39,236 nt of DNA from Nitrososphaerota archaeon (GCA_027887005.1 JAPCJI010000011.1:1-39236), one strand, 5' to 3'. Counted from the first letter of the stretch, positions 14,372 through 22,934 are shown. The notes: generated from the letters alone by a model not told the origin. A program made the numbers and translations.

Positions 14372-15166
14372 GTGGCGCGCAATTCCACACCACCCGCCTA
14401 CCCATTCAACCCGCCCCTGTCGGAAGGGATTGTGATGTCCCGGCCCAACAGGTTTGTCATGATGGTGCAGTCCAAGGGCCGTACGCTGAGATGCCACTGC
14501 CCGACCACCGGCAGACTCGGCGACCTCGACCTACACGGCATCCCCTGTCTGTTTTCCAATGCCCGGAACACTGCTCGGAAGACGGCCTTCACCGTCGAGG
14601 CGGTCTCAGCAGGTAAGACTCGAGAAAGGCCGAAGTCCTGGATCGGGATCAATCAGACCGCCGCCAACCGATATATCGAACATCTCCTAAGAACAGGACA
14701 ACTCTCCAGGATGGTCAAAGGAGAAGTGAAGCGGGAGGTGAGACTCGGCTCTTCGAGAATTGACTTCCAAGTTGGACGGACCTACCTCGAAGTCAAAACT
14801 CCTCTGATTGTCCTACCTTCCGCGCCCGGGGTTCGATCAGTGAGCAGGAGCAGGTTCAACTCCTATGACCGCTTGATCAAGCACATGACCGAACTAAGCA
14901 AGTCTCTCAAGGACGGGAAGCGTGCAGTCATCGTCATGTGCTACCTCTATGACGCCAAACGGTTCAAACCGCCGTCAGGCGACAGCGACAACTCCCGAAT
15001 CCTGGACGTGGCCCGGAAGGCGGAGGAAACCGGGGTCGAGACCTGGCAGGTCAACTTGAACCTCGACAGGAACGGAGTCACTCTGAACAAGTACTTCAGA
15101 AACCACTTGTTCTCCCGGAGCCGCACCAGAGATCATTCCAGTAGCGGACCAGAATCGCATAAGTAG
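14372..15166 (+). CDS. sfsA: SfsA-family DNA/RNA nuclease-like protein
   Basis: 264 aa, matching the SfsA family, originally called sugar fermentation stimulation protein: an OB-like N-terminal domain plus a PD-(D/E)xK nuclease-like domain. Signs: LSEGIVMSRPNRF near the N-terminus, CHCPTTGRLGDL (family H.PNTGR.xEL), RKTAFTVEAVSAG, and the nuclease core SRIDFQVGRTYLEVKTPLIVLP with acidic D..E-x-K residues. Start GTG 14372 is about 27 bp after a TTAAT element at the tRNA-Leu 3' end, so the mRNA is probably leaderless; an in-frame ATG at 14435 is less likely. Physiological role poorly defined. Confidence 0.85.
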   Translation: MARNSTPPAYPFNPPLSEGIVMSRPNRFVMMVQSKGRTLRCHCPTTGRLGDLDLHGIPCLFSNARNTARKTAFTVEAVSAGKTRERPKSWIGINQTAANRYIEHLLRTGQLSRMVKGEVKREVRLGSSRIDFQVGRTYLEVKTPLIVLPSAPGVRSVSRSRFNSYDRLIKHMTELSKSLKDGKRAVIVMCYLYDAKRFKPPSGDSDNSRILDVARKAEETGVETWQVNLNLDRNGVTLNKYFRNHLFSRSRTRDHSSSGPESHK

Positions 15167-15189
15167 CTACTCCCGCAAGAACGCGCCTG

Positions 15190-16869
15190 TTGCAGCCCGG
15201 AGCCAGCGATTTCCTGGGGAACCTCGCGAAAAAGTACTGGGATGTACGCATGTCCGCCGACCCACTTTTCGCGACGGTCATAGGCGACCGGCGTTTCAGC
15301 GACCGTCTCCCAGACATAACCCCTGAGGCACTTTCGCAAGTCGAAGGCAAGTACAAGTCAATTCTGACCCAGTGTCACGCAATGCCCGCAGATTCGCTTT
15401 CCGTTCGAGGCAGGCTGACTAGGACAGCTCTCCTGGAAGAGGTGAGTGCACAGCTAGACTACCTGTCGTGCCGCCTAGGAGATTGGACCGTGGACCCACT
15501 CCAGGGACCACAGATTGAGTTTCTGAACATGGAGTCCTATCAGCCTGCAGGGACTCCTGCGGAGGCGAATGCCATGGTAAGCCGATGGAACGGGATAGGC
15601 CATTTCTTCGACGACCACATCGCAAACCTTCGTCGAGGCCTCGGAGAGGGCAGGGTGACAGTCCGCGACTGCGCCCAAAAGGTCATCGACGAAATTCACG
15701 ACCTGAAAGGCAGGCCTGACGCCGAATGGGCGATGCTCCGCCCGCTATCCGCCAATCACGAAGACTGGTCCGAGGTCGAACGGCAGGAGTTCCGAGACCG
15801 AATTCTACTGACCTTCAACGAATCAATCCGCCCCGGCTACATCAGGTACTTCGAGTTCCTAGAAACCGAAGTTCTGCCATCCGCCCGCCTGCAGGACCAC
15901 CCCGGAATAATGCACATCCCCGGGGGAGTCGAATCCTACTCTCGCCTGATACGCGTCCACACTTCTCTCAACCTCGCCCCCGACCACCTGCACCAGACGG
16001 GGCTCCAGGAGGTCGCGAAAATCAACAAGGAAATAGAGGTTCTCGGAGGTCGAGCCTTCGGCACAGGAGATAGGAAGCAGATCCTCCACAGGCTGAGAAC
16101 TGACCCGTCATTGTACTTCTCCACCAGAGACGAAGTGGCCGAGAAAGCGGCGACCGCCCTGGCCAAGGCCAGGGACGCCATCAAGAACTGGTTCGGGAGG
16201 CTCCCGAGGGCCGAGTGTGAAGTGGTGCGCATGGAGGAGCACGAAGAGAAGAACTCGACCATCGCCTACTACCGCCAGCCCGCGGCGGACGGCTCAAGGC
16301 CTGGCCGCTACTACATCAACACCTCCGAGCCTGAGACCAGACCCCGCTACGAAGCCGAAGTGCTCGCCTACCACGAATCGATTCCAGGACATCATCTACA
16401 GATTGCCATAGCTCAGGAACTAGAGGGAATCCCGGAGTTCCGTAGGCAATCAGGGGTGACCGCATTCGTGGAAGGATGGGGGCTCTACACCGAACGCCTG
16501 GCGGACGAAATGGGCCTCTACTCGTCCGACCTCGACCGGATCGGCGTCCTCTCCTACGATGCCTGGCGAGCGTGCCGGCTAGTCGTTGACACAGGTATGC
16601 ATGCGAAGGGCTGGACACGCCAGCAGGCAATCGACTTCATGTTTGAGAACACGGCCCTGGCAAAGAACAACATAGTGAACGAAGTGGACAGGTACATCAC
16701 TTGGCCAGGACAGGCCTTGGCCTACAAGACGGGGCAGCTCGAAATGATGCGGCTAAGGCAAGAATCACAGAAGAAACTCGGCGAAGAGTTCGAAATCAAG
16801 AAGTTCCACGACTCGTTGCTGAGTAATGGGGCACTCCCTCTTGAGGCACTCCGCGAAGTGCTGCAATAG
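15190..16869 (+). CDS. DUF885-family putative metallopeptidase
   Basis: 559 aa from TTG 15190 (leaderless; ATAAG near 15160). The diagnostic zinc motif AYHESIPGHHLQIA is at about 393-406, with a downstream Glu-rich helix containing FVEGWGLYTERLADEMG. Earlier family features are DPLFATVIGDRRF near the N-terminus and YYRQPAADGSRPGRYYIN. DUF885 proteins are helical zinc-dependent carboxypeptidase-like enzymes; substrates are largely unknown. No signal peptide here, so it is probably cytosolic and could act in peptide turnover. It stands alone, convergent with the winged-helix regulator. Confidence 0.88.
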   Translation: MQPGASDFLGNLAKKYWDVRMSADPLFATVIGDRRFSDRLPDITPEALSQVEGKYKSILTQCHAMPADSLSVRGRLTRTALLEEVSAQLDYLSCRLGDWTVDPLQGPQIEFLNMESYQPAGTPAEANAMVSRWNGIGHFFDDHIANLRRGLGEGRVTVRDCAQKVIDEIHDLKGRPDAEWAMLRPLSANHEDWSEVERQEFRDRILLTFNESIRPGYIRYFEFLETEVLPSARLQDHPGIMHIPGGVESYSRLIRVHTSLNLAPDHLHQTGLQEVAKINKEIEVLGGRAFGTGDRKQILHRLRTDPSLYFSTRDEVAEKAATALAKARDAIKNWFGRLPRAECEVVRMEEHEEKNSTIAYYRQPAADGSRPGRYYINTSEPETRPRYEAEVLAYHESIPGHHLQIAIAQELEGIPEFRRQSGVTAFVEGWGLYTERLADEMGLYSSDLDRIGVLSYDAWRACRLVVDTGMHAKGWTRQQAIDFMFENTALAKNNIVNEVDRYITWPGQALAYKTGQLEMMRLRQESQKKLGEEFEIKKFHDSLLSNGALPLEALREVLQ

Positions 16870-16887
16870 CAGAATCTCCTTAGTTCA

Positions 16888-17301
16888 TCACCGATCTTCT
16901 GTCTTAGCCAAATCCAGATGCAACTCATCTGAAATCCTCTTGAAAATATCGATGCTCGCCTCCAGCCTGGGGGAAAGGAAGTACATGGCGCCGTACTTCT
17001 CTCCTTGGGTAACAACCAGGGAATTTGCCTTCAGTACTTCTACATGGTGGGTGATTGTCCTGTAGTCGACGCCGAGCTTCTCCGCCAACTGGTTTAGGTT
17101 CAGAGGCCTGAGACTGAGCTCATGAATGATTCGCGCACGGTTCTCGCCGCCCCTCGCACCGCCCAGGACGTACCAAAGCACGCGTTTCAGCTCATGGTCT
17201 TCAGGCAAGGAGGCTCCACATGTCGCTTCCGCGAACTTATAGGTCGAACTACCCAGGATTTTGAAGAGATTCTGAAATAGCCTTTTAGACAAACGAGGCA
17301 T
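16888..17301 (-). CDS. Winged-helix (ArsR-like) transcription regulator
   Basis: 137 aa. An N-terminal extension of about 45 residues, then a winged HTH: GGENRARIIHELSLRPLNLN, LAEKLGVDYRTITHHVEVLK as the recognition region, then the wing LVVTQGEKYGAMYFLS. The C-terminal amphipathic helix ends DLAKTEDR. No ligand cysteines are obvious. It is divergent from the three-TM gene with only 11 bp between the start codons. The tandem GATTYTGA operator for that gene lies inside this gene's first codons, so binding there would affect both genes. Autoregulation and control of the glycan operon are inferred. Confidence 0.88.
   Translation of the reverse strand: MPRLSKRLFQNLFKILGSSTYKFAEATCGASLPEDHELKRVLWYVLGGARGGENRARIIHELSLRPLNLNQLAEKLGVDYRTITHHVEVLKANSLVVTQGEKYGAMYFLSPRLEASIDIFKRISDELHLDLAKTEDR
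17257..17293 (+). promoter_or_regulatory. Operator/promoter block of the three-TM/glycosyltransferase operon
   Basis: GATTTTGAAGA (17257-17267) and GATTCTGAA (17268-17276) are tandem repeats one 11-bp step apart. They are followed by ATAGCC and the TATA-like CTTTTAGA (17282-17289), about 27 bp before ATG 17313. The block closely matches 11981-12017 in sequence and in distance to the start codon (19 versus 18 nt). It lies within the 5' coding part of the divergent winged-helix gene. Confidence 0.65.
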
Positions 17302-17312
17302 GAATCGATAGG

Positions 17313-17591
17313 ATGACTCCTCTCCTAGTGCTCGCGATAGCCCTCTATTCGGCTAACGCGGTTCTATTCGGATTCCTCGCCCATGTGTATGGAAAGACTG
17401 CCCTCTCGACAAAAGCGAAGTACGCTACTGGACTGTTCGTCTTCTCGCTTCTCCTAGTAGTTCAGAGCTTAGGAACAGCAATAGCCTACACTTCCTTTTC
17501 AGCATATCTTGACGACGCTGCACCCTATTGGTCGATCATGGGTTCCTTCGAGCTCGTCGGGGTACTCGCTCTGCTGAGGATTACCCTATGA
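17313..17591 (+). CDS. Small three-TM membrane protein paired with a winged-helix regulator
   Basis: 92 aa with three hydrophobic helices (about 3-25, 38-60, 72-90) and an N-terminus that starts directly in the first helix. No catalytic motif. Small three-helix proteins next to winged-helix genes are recurrent in archaea, where the membrane protein may sense or sequester the regulator; that is inference. The gene's TGA overlaps the next gene's ATG (ATGA, 17588-17591), indicating translational coupling to the glycosyltransferase. Confidence 0.8.
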   Translation: MTPLLVLAIALYSANAVLFGFLAHVYGKTALSTKAKYATGLFVFSLLLVVQSLGTAIAYTSFSAYLDDAAPYWSIMGSFELVGVLALLRITL

Positions 17592-18523
17592 GCCTGACTG
17601 AACACATCACCTCTCCTTCAGACTGCACCGTAGGAATCTGCGCCACGGGCCAGGCTGAAGACACGCCAGCTCTCGTAAGTCTCGTCCTCGCGGAGAGCTT
17701 CCCTGAAGGACTTCAGTTGAAGAAAGTGATTGTCGTCGCGAGCGAGTGCTCTGAAACAACAGTCTCGAAACTGAGGGCAATCCAGAAGCAAGAGAACCGG
17801 GTGCAACTCGTCTCCGAAGAGGTAAGACACGGCAAAGCAGATGCGATAAACAAGATCCTGACTCAAGCCAAAGGAGACATGATTGTCTTCGTAAACTCCG
17901 ATGCCCATCCTCAGTCCGGGGCGATATCTCATTTGCTTTCAATCCTCACCGCCGACGGACGCGTGGGCGCTGTCTCGGCGATGCCGGTAACCCAGCGCGC
18001 CGCAGGGGTGGCCTTCTCCATCGCAGACCTGATGTGGGCCACGCACAACCAATGCTCCCTCACGCTGAACCACATGAACCTGTCAAACCACACCTGCGAC
18101 GAGCTCGTAGCATTCAGGTCGAAGGCCCTGACACTGCTCCCGGAAGGCCTCGTCAACGACGGCGCATTCATGGCCTCGACCGCCCGAAGGAAGGGGTACA
18201 CAGTGAAATTCTCCACCGCGGCCAAAGTGGGGATTGAGACACCACAAAGGGTCTCCGACCTGATCGGCCAACGGAGGCGCATCCTGTTCGGTCACGCCCA
18301 GGTCTGGCGCAGAGTTGGGAAACCGCCAAGGACCGTCGAGTCTCTCTTGGTCTTCTCGCCATCGATTGGACTGAGGCTCCTCACCACGACAGTATCGAGG
18401 TGCCCTAGGTATCTTCTCGTGCTCCCCGTCGCCGTGGTGACCGAGTTTGTGGCCTCTGTCCTGGCTGTCTGGGATGGGCTCCGTTCGACGAAGAGGCATA
18501 CCGTCTGGAGGAGGTTCACTTGA
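17588..18523 (+). CDS. Family 2 glycosyltransferase
   Basis: 311 aa from ATG 17588, chosen because ATGA overlaps the upstream stop; a longer frame to 17528 lies inside the preceding gene. GT-A features: VGICATGQAED N-terminal strand, RHGKADAINKIL (nucleotide-binding K/N region), FVNSDAHPQSGA as the DxD-like motif, LPEGLVNDGAFM as the acceptor/catalytic acidic region, and QRRRILFGHAQVWRR late. The C-terminus has one or two hydrophobic helices, suggesting membrane association. It probably adds a sugar to a lipid-linked or surface glycan. Ends with a TTGA overlap into the next gene. Confidence 0.85.
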   Translation: MSLTEHITSPSDCTVGICATGQAEDTPALVSLVLAESFPEGLQLKKVIVVASECSETTVSKLRAIQKQENRVQLVSEEVRHGKADAINKILTQAKGDMIVFVNSDAHPQSGAISHLLSILTADGRVGAVSAMPVTQRAAGVAFSIADLMWATHNQCSLTLNHMNLSNHTCDELVAFRSKALTLLPEGLVNDGAFMASTARRKGYTVKFSTAAKVGIETPQRVSDLIGQRRRILFGHAQVWRRVGKPPRTVESLLVFSPSIGLRLLTTTVSRCPRYLLVLPVAVVTEFVASVLAVWDGLRSTKRHTVWRRFT

Positions 18524-19431
18524 CCCTTTCAGAGAGCAGCGCGGCTCGGATCTCCCTTCTAGTCGACGTGGCTAGGAGGCAAGGCTCCCTCATTTCGCTC
18601 CGCGAACTCCTGCCCCTCCTAAACGAGAGGACAACCGAAGCGGAACTCGCTGAAGCCTTCGACACCTTTCCTGTTCTCGGTTCCAAGTTCGAGCTGAAAT
18701 CGGGGTACGTCACAGCGAAGTCAAGTGCCGTCAGGGAGGCCCTGCTCAACAAGGAAAGAGGAAACAGGAAGGTGGCCGCGAGGAACCTGTCATATGCTGC
18801 CCAATTCATGCCCCTGATTCGTTCGAGCCCGTTCCGCATGGTCGCCGTAAGCGGGTCGACCTCCTACATGTCCAGCTCGCAATCACGTGACCTGGATCTG
18901 TTCTGCGTGGCCCCGCGGGGCAGAATGTGGTTCTCCCTCGCACAGGCTCTCCTGTTGGCGAGAGTCTTCAACCTAACAAGGTCCGCGGCACCTCAGCTCT
19001 GCCTCAGCTGTGTGATGGACCAAGACTACGCAGAATCAATCTTCGCAAATGAGCAGGACGCTCTGTTCGCGAGAGACGCTTTGGCGTCCGTAGTTCTGAT
19101 GGGTCGAGACACCTATGGATCGTTGCTGCGAAGTGCGAGTTGGATTCAATCGTTATACCCGGGTGCCTACTCCTTGCGCAGCAGACAGGTTTCGCCCACA
19201 ACCGCACCCCAGAGATGGGCGAGGTCATATGAGTTGGTCCTTGACCGGTTCCTCTATGTTGTCGTCGGTTCCTTCATCAAGATGAAGGCTTTCATCCTCA
19301 ACCGGAAACTCGCAGGCCGTCAGAGAAGGGAAGGGGTTTTCAGGATCCGTGCAGGGTATGACCACCTCATCTACGAATCAGCCAGGTACGCCGGGCTCAG
19401 GGCCGCCTATGCCGCTGTTCGCGCCGAGTGA
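18520..19431 (+). CDS. Nucleotidyltransferase-fold protein with N-terminal helix-turn-helix-like region
   Basis: 303 aa starting at TTG 18520, overlapping the upstream stop by 4 bp. Residues about 10-70 resemble a winged helix. Residues 108-130 read VAVSGSTSYMSSSQSRDLDLF, the GS(x)nDxD signature of the polymerase-beta nucleotidyltransferase superfamily (Gly112-Ser113; Asp124 and Asp126). The rest is helical and I recognise no named family. Coupled to a glycosyltransferase, it may be a sugar nucleotidyltransferase-like or regulatory enzyme; substrate not inferable. Confidence 0.75.
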   Translation: MTLSESSAARISLLVDVARRQGSLISLRELLPLLNERTTEAELAEAFDTFPVLGSKFELKSGYVTAKSSAVREALLNKERGNRKVAARNLSYAAQFMPLIRSSPFRMVAVSGSTSYMSSSQSRDLDLFCVAPRGRMWFSLAQALLLARVFNLTRSAAPQLCLSCVMDQDYAESIFANEQDALFARDALASVVLMGRDTYGSLLRSASWIQSLYPGAYSLRSRQVSPTTAPQRWARSYELVLDRFLYVVVGSFIKMKAFILNRKLAGRQRREGVFRIRAGYDHLIYESARYAGLRAAYAAVRAE

Positions 19432-19525
19432 ATGGGCGTTCAGATTGATGAGATATCATGTCTCGGCTCGACAGTCCCCGTCTAGCTCGAGGCAGGATGT
19501 CTCAGACAATTCGGAGCAGTAGGCT

Positions 19526-21097
19526 ATGCTTGCCGCACCAGGTCTGTCGATCGCAGGTATCCTGCTTCTGCTTTCAGTCCTTCTGAGCGTTGCCTTCTTC
19601 GTCTACGGTCTGAACACGTTGCATCTGACCCTAAGGTCCAGGCGGTACAGATTACCGGAGATGGCCCCGCTCACCAGCAGGCCTCCGGTGGCAATACATC
19701 TTCCAATCTACAACGAATTGTACGTCGTCGGCAGGCTGCTGAAGTCCTGTGTAGGCGTCGCAGATCGCTACGGAATGGGCCTGGTCAGGATCTTCGTCAT
19801 CGATGATTCCACCGACGAGACGCGCGAAGAGATTGACCGCTTGGCCTCCGACTACTCTGCCCAGGGCTACAAATTCAAGGTTATCAGGCGAGGAAGCCGG
19901 GCCGGTTTCAAGGCGGGGGCTCTCCAGACAGCCCTTGAGCAGACCCAGGAAACGTACGTGGCCATCCTCGACGCTGACTTCGTCCCTCCGGCCGACTTCC
20001 TCGAAAGGACCGTCTCCGTGATGGAGAACGACGCGGACGTCGGGTTCGTGCAGGGGAGGTGGGGCCACCTGGACAGGAACTACAATACCGTCACCGAATC
20101 CGTGGCGATTGGGGTAGACGCCCACTTCTACCTAGAACAGCAGGGAAGGAACGGCAGCGGCTACCTGATGAACTTCAACGGAAGTGCAGGCGTCCTCCGG
20201 ACCGACGCCATAAGGAAGGCCGGGGGGTGGGCTTCGGACACCCTCGCAGAAGACCTCGACGTGAGCTACAGAATCCAGTTGGGTGGTTACAGGGGGGTCT
20301 ACCTGAACGACCTAGAGGTTCCTGCGGAAGTTCCCCCCACAATCGCCAGCATCAAGCGACAGCAGGGAAGATGGGCGAGGGGGTCGTTGCAGACTGCCAA
20401 GAAACTCCTGGGCAGGATTTGGAGAACCAAGAACCTATCGACGGGTCAGAAGGTCGAGGCGGGGATTCATCTGACCTACTACCTTGTACATCCTCTGATG
20501 GTCGCCTCGTTCATCCTTGTGGTGGTCGCTGATTTTCTCTCTCTGGATGCGATCCGCTACGGTGTCCAAGTGGGAGTCCCGACATTATCGATGGCGTCGG
20601 GTTCGGCTAGCATCACCATTGAGACCATACAGGTCGTGCCATGGCTGGTCTTCTCAGCACTGATCGTCCTGTCGACCCTATCGGTGCTGATGTACTGCGT
20701 GCAGGCGGTCAGGGTCCAGAAGCTGGGTCTCTTCGCGAACCTGAGGAAGATAGCGTTCCTCGTCGTCCTTGGTTATGGGATGAGCATCAGCAATTCAGTC
20801 CAGGCGCTCAACGGTCTTCTGTCAAGTGAGACCGGCACTTTCTCTCGGACGCCAAAGTATGCCGTGGTCCATACGGGCGAAGATTGGAGCAAGAAGAAGT
20901 ACCAGATTCCGTTGAACTCCACGACCTTCCTTGAGGCAGGAGCAGTCGTGCTAGCCATATTCGCATCCGGGTGGGCGGTCTTGACTGGGAACCTGGGGAT
21001 TCTTCCGATCTTGTTTGTCTATCTAACAGGCTATGCATTTATACTCTATCTTACCATTCGACAGAAGATCGAATCTGGGGGGCATCGCGACGCCTAG
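19526..21097 (+). CDS. Processive-type membrane glycosyltransferase, family 2 (cellulose synthase/glucomannan synthase-like)
   Basis: 523 aa. N-terminal membrane helix (about 7-30). Catalytic GT-A domain with IDDSTDET (Asp93-94), ILDADF (Asp149, Asp151), TLAEDLDVSYRI (catalytic Asp243) and QQGRWARG (QxxRW, 279-283). Four or five C-terminal membrane helices follow. This D,D,D,QxxRW layout is typical of beta-glycan synthases and related lipid glycosyltransferases. A non-coding gap of 94 bp precedes it; it could still be part of the same transcript as the upstream genes. Likely makes or extends a surface polysaccharide or glycolipid. Confidence 0.9.
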   Translation: MLAAPGLSIAGILLLLSVLLSVAFFVYGLNTLHLTLRSRRYRLPEMAPLTSRPPVAIHLPIYNELYVVGRLLKSCVGVADRYGMGLVRIFVIDDSTDETREEIDRLASDYSAQGYKFKVIRRGSRAGFKAGALQTALEQTQETYVAILDADFVPPADFLERTVSVMENDADVGFVQGRWGHLDRNYNTVTESVAIGVDAHFYLEQQGRNGSGYLMNFNGSAGVLRTDAIRKAGGWASDTLAEDLDVSYRIQLGGYRGVYLNDLEVPAEVPPTIASIKRQQGRWARGSLQTAKKLLGRIWRTKNLSTGQKVEAGIHLTYYLVHPLMVASFILVVVADFLSLDAIRYGVQVGVPTLSMASGSASITIETIQVVPWLVFSALIVLSTLSVLMYCVQAVRVQKLGLFANLRKIAFLVVLGYGMSISNSVQALNGLLSSETGTFSRTPKYAVVHTGEDWSKKKYQIPLNSTTFLEAGAVVLAIFASGWAVLTGNLGILPILFVYLTGYAFILYLTIRQKIESGGHRDA

Positions 21098-21181
21098 TCT
21101 CAAAAGATTCACCTAGGGCGCAGTTCAACTGAAAAGAAGGTTAAGGGCCGGGACAAACGACCAGACCTCGGGCAGCTTGGC

Positions 21182-21925
21182 TTGAGTCTGGGAGAAAACG
21201 CCTCGCACGAAGTCAGACTTCCATGGTTGGCGAATTACGAAAAATACGATTACCGCCAGGTGTGGGCGGGCAAGCGTCTTGAGGACGCGGCACAGAAACA
21301 CATCATATCCAGCTGGCTCACTCCCGCCGAGAGGTGTTTGGAACTCGGGTGCGGCTTCGGAAGAATCACCCAGATTCTCGAACCGACTTTCAGAGATATC
21401 TTCGCACTGGAATACACTCCGAGAAACCTGACAATTGCGAAACAGAGGCTGAAGAAGACCAATCTTGCTAGGGCGGACATATCGAGGATCCCTGCGAGAG
21501 ATTCCAGTTTCGACTGCGTGGTCATGATTCGGGTCATCCATCTTCTTCCAGACCCCACGGCCGTCCTGAGGGAGGTAGCGCGGGTCTCGAAGGACGGCGC
21601 AACAGTAATCATCAGCATGCCGAACTTGGCAATGAACAACTTGCTCTGGGCTGCGAGGGGGCTCCGAACCAGGAATTCCGCGCGCGGTCCCTTTGTTTGG
21701 CCCTATGACGCGGGACCATACTTTGTCCCGATTAGTGACATCGCGCCGAGTGCTCTCAGGCTCGATAATAGAAGGGGAACTGGACTCCTAGACAACGCCG
21801 CAGGAAAGCTTCTGGAGCGCTTTACCCATCTCTATCTACTCGACGTCGCGACCAGCCCTCTTTGGTTCTTCAAACTGGATGTCTTCTTGAAGTTCCGGGT
21901 GGTAAAGACACAGGGCGACAAGTAG
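21182..21925 (+). CDS. SAM-dependent methyltransferase (class I)
   Basis: 247 aa from TTG. The SAM-binding motif I is CLELGCGFGRITQIL, followed by YTPRNLTIAKQRL, SSFDCVVMIRVIHLLPD (motif IV/post-II) and VLREVARVSKDGATVIISMPN, typical of UbiE/Methyltransf_11 proteins. The last third (FTHLYLLDVATSPLWFFKLD) is more hydrophobic. Downstream of the processive glycosyltransferase it may methylate a glycan or lipid carrier; the acceptor is unknown. No downstream partner on this strand. Confidence 0.87.
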   Translation: MSLGENASHEVRLPWLANYEKYDYRQVWAGKRLEDAAQKHIISSWLTPAERCLELGCGFGRITQILEPTFRDIFALEYTPRNLTIAKQRLKKTNLARADISRIPARDSSFDCVVMIRVIHLLPDPTAVLREVARVSKDGATVIISMPNLAMNNLLWAARGLRTRNSARGPFVWPYDAGPYFVPISDIAPSALRLDNRRGTGLLDNAAGKLLERFTHLYLLDVATSPLWFFKLDVFLKFRVVKTQGDK

Positions 21926-21956
21926 TCCGCCAATCTGGCAAGAGACCTTGGCGGGC

Positions 21957-22199
21957 CTACCCCCGGGCATTCCCCTTGAATCTGGAAAGCCTGTCCCATT
22001 CATGAATTATCTTCCTGATGTCATATCCGCATTCTTCCACGATTCCAGGGTAGGGGTCTGTCGTGGGGGCGACCTTGGCCCCCAGAAAGGCAGCAGAAAC
22101 GAAGAAGAAGCAAGCCCTCTTCTTGGTGGTGAAAGAGACGAGAAGACCGTTTGGTTCAACGAGTATCTTGACCGCCGTCCTCTCCTGCACCAGTTTCAT
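21957..22199 (-). CDS. Small hypothetical protein downstream of glycosyltransferase
   Basis: 80 aa; its ATG (22199) directly follows the stop of the upstream GT2 gene with no gap (TGA-ATG), as expected for a coupled gene. Sequence such as VKILVEPNGLLVSFTTKKRA followed by a DIRKIIHEWDRLSRF helix looks like a small globular domain. No family recognised. The alternative is that the 270 bp between the two convergent transcription units is non-coding. Confidence 0.5.
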   Translation of the reverse strand: MKLVQERTAVKILVEPNGLLVSFTTKKRACFFFVSAAFLGAKVAPTTDPYPGIVEECGYDIRKIIHEWDRLSRFKGNARG

Positions 22200-22934
22200 T
22201 CAATCCACCAACCTCAGATTGCGCCATTGGTCGGGCTGTAGGTAGCCTCTCAGGAACTTCAGATAGGAGACGGGCAGGTAGAGGACGTTCCTGTAGCTGC
22301 GGCTATTCAAACTCTGCAGAATGAACACCCGGAGTACGAACAAGAGCTGCCCGAGGCTGAGACCACCAGCAATTCTAGTGTTCGCTCCCTCCCACTCGGG
22401 TTTGTACTTGCGGAATCGTGACCGGTGAACCTTTGAGTTGGGGACGAAAACGGTGGAGAGACCGAGTGACCGAAGTCTTCGCTGAACGAAGTATTCTTCG
22501 CGGGCGTTGATCTCGCTTGGAATGACCCGCCCTCTGAAGTCCCTGGACCTCAGCACCACGAAACCCATCGGGAGCCCATAGGCGAATCGGTGGCCTACTC
22601 CCATCCCCTCCACCGCCCCAACCCGGGGGTCCTGCAATATCCTAGTGGCATCCCGGAAGAAGGAAGGTCGGACAAGCTCCTCGTCACTATCTACGAACGC
22701 CAGGAACTCAGTCTGGACCAGCTGAAACGCAAGTTGCCTGGCGTATCCCAGCCCGACATTCTCAAGATGCACCTCCGCCCCGAATTTCATCGCTATCTGA
22801 GCAGAAGAGTCGGTGCTATGCTGGTCGATGACCATCACCGGCGAGTCGGGCTCGCTCACACTTATGCTCGATAGACATCTTTCAAGCGTCATCGCAGAAT
22901 TGTGCGTGCACACGAAAAAGGTCAGTTCACGCAT
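22200..22934 (-). CDS. Family 2 glycosyltransferase
   Basis: 244 aa from ATG 22934; the frame is open to 23093 but the extra residues are a shadow of the upstream gene, whose stop overlaps this ATG by 8 bp. GT-A elements: ELTFFVCTHNSAMTLERCL at the N-terminus, VIDQHSTDSSAQIA, and the DxD-like FVDSDEELVRP. The C-terminal part (RSRFRKYKPEWEGANTRIAGG) is basic, with a possible membrane-associated helix. Likely transfers a sugar to a lipid-linked glycan together with the neighbouring GT87-like protein. Confidence 0.86.
   Translation of the reverse strand: MRELTFFVCTHNSAMTLERCLSSISVSEPDSPVMVIDQHSTDSSAQIAMKFGAEVHLENVGLGYARQLAFQLVQTEFLAFVDSDEELVRPSFFRDATRILQDPRVGAVEGMGVGHRFAYGLPMGFVVLRSRDFRGRVIPSEINAREEYFVQRRLRSLGLSTVFVPNSKVHRSRFRKYKPEWEGANTRIAGGLSLGQLLFVLRVFILQSLNSRSYRNVLYLPVSYLKFLRGYLQPDQWRNLRLVD

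Noticed and set aside
17528-17587. Upstream extension of the GT2 gene
   Set aside because: It lies inside the three-TM gene; the ATGA overlap gives a better start.
19432-19525. 17-codon ORF starting right after the nucleotidyltransferase stop
   Set aside because: Too short, no homology signal, no clear RBS; treated as an untranslated spacer.
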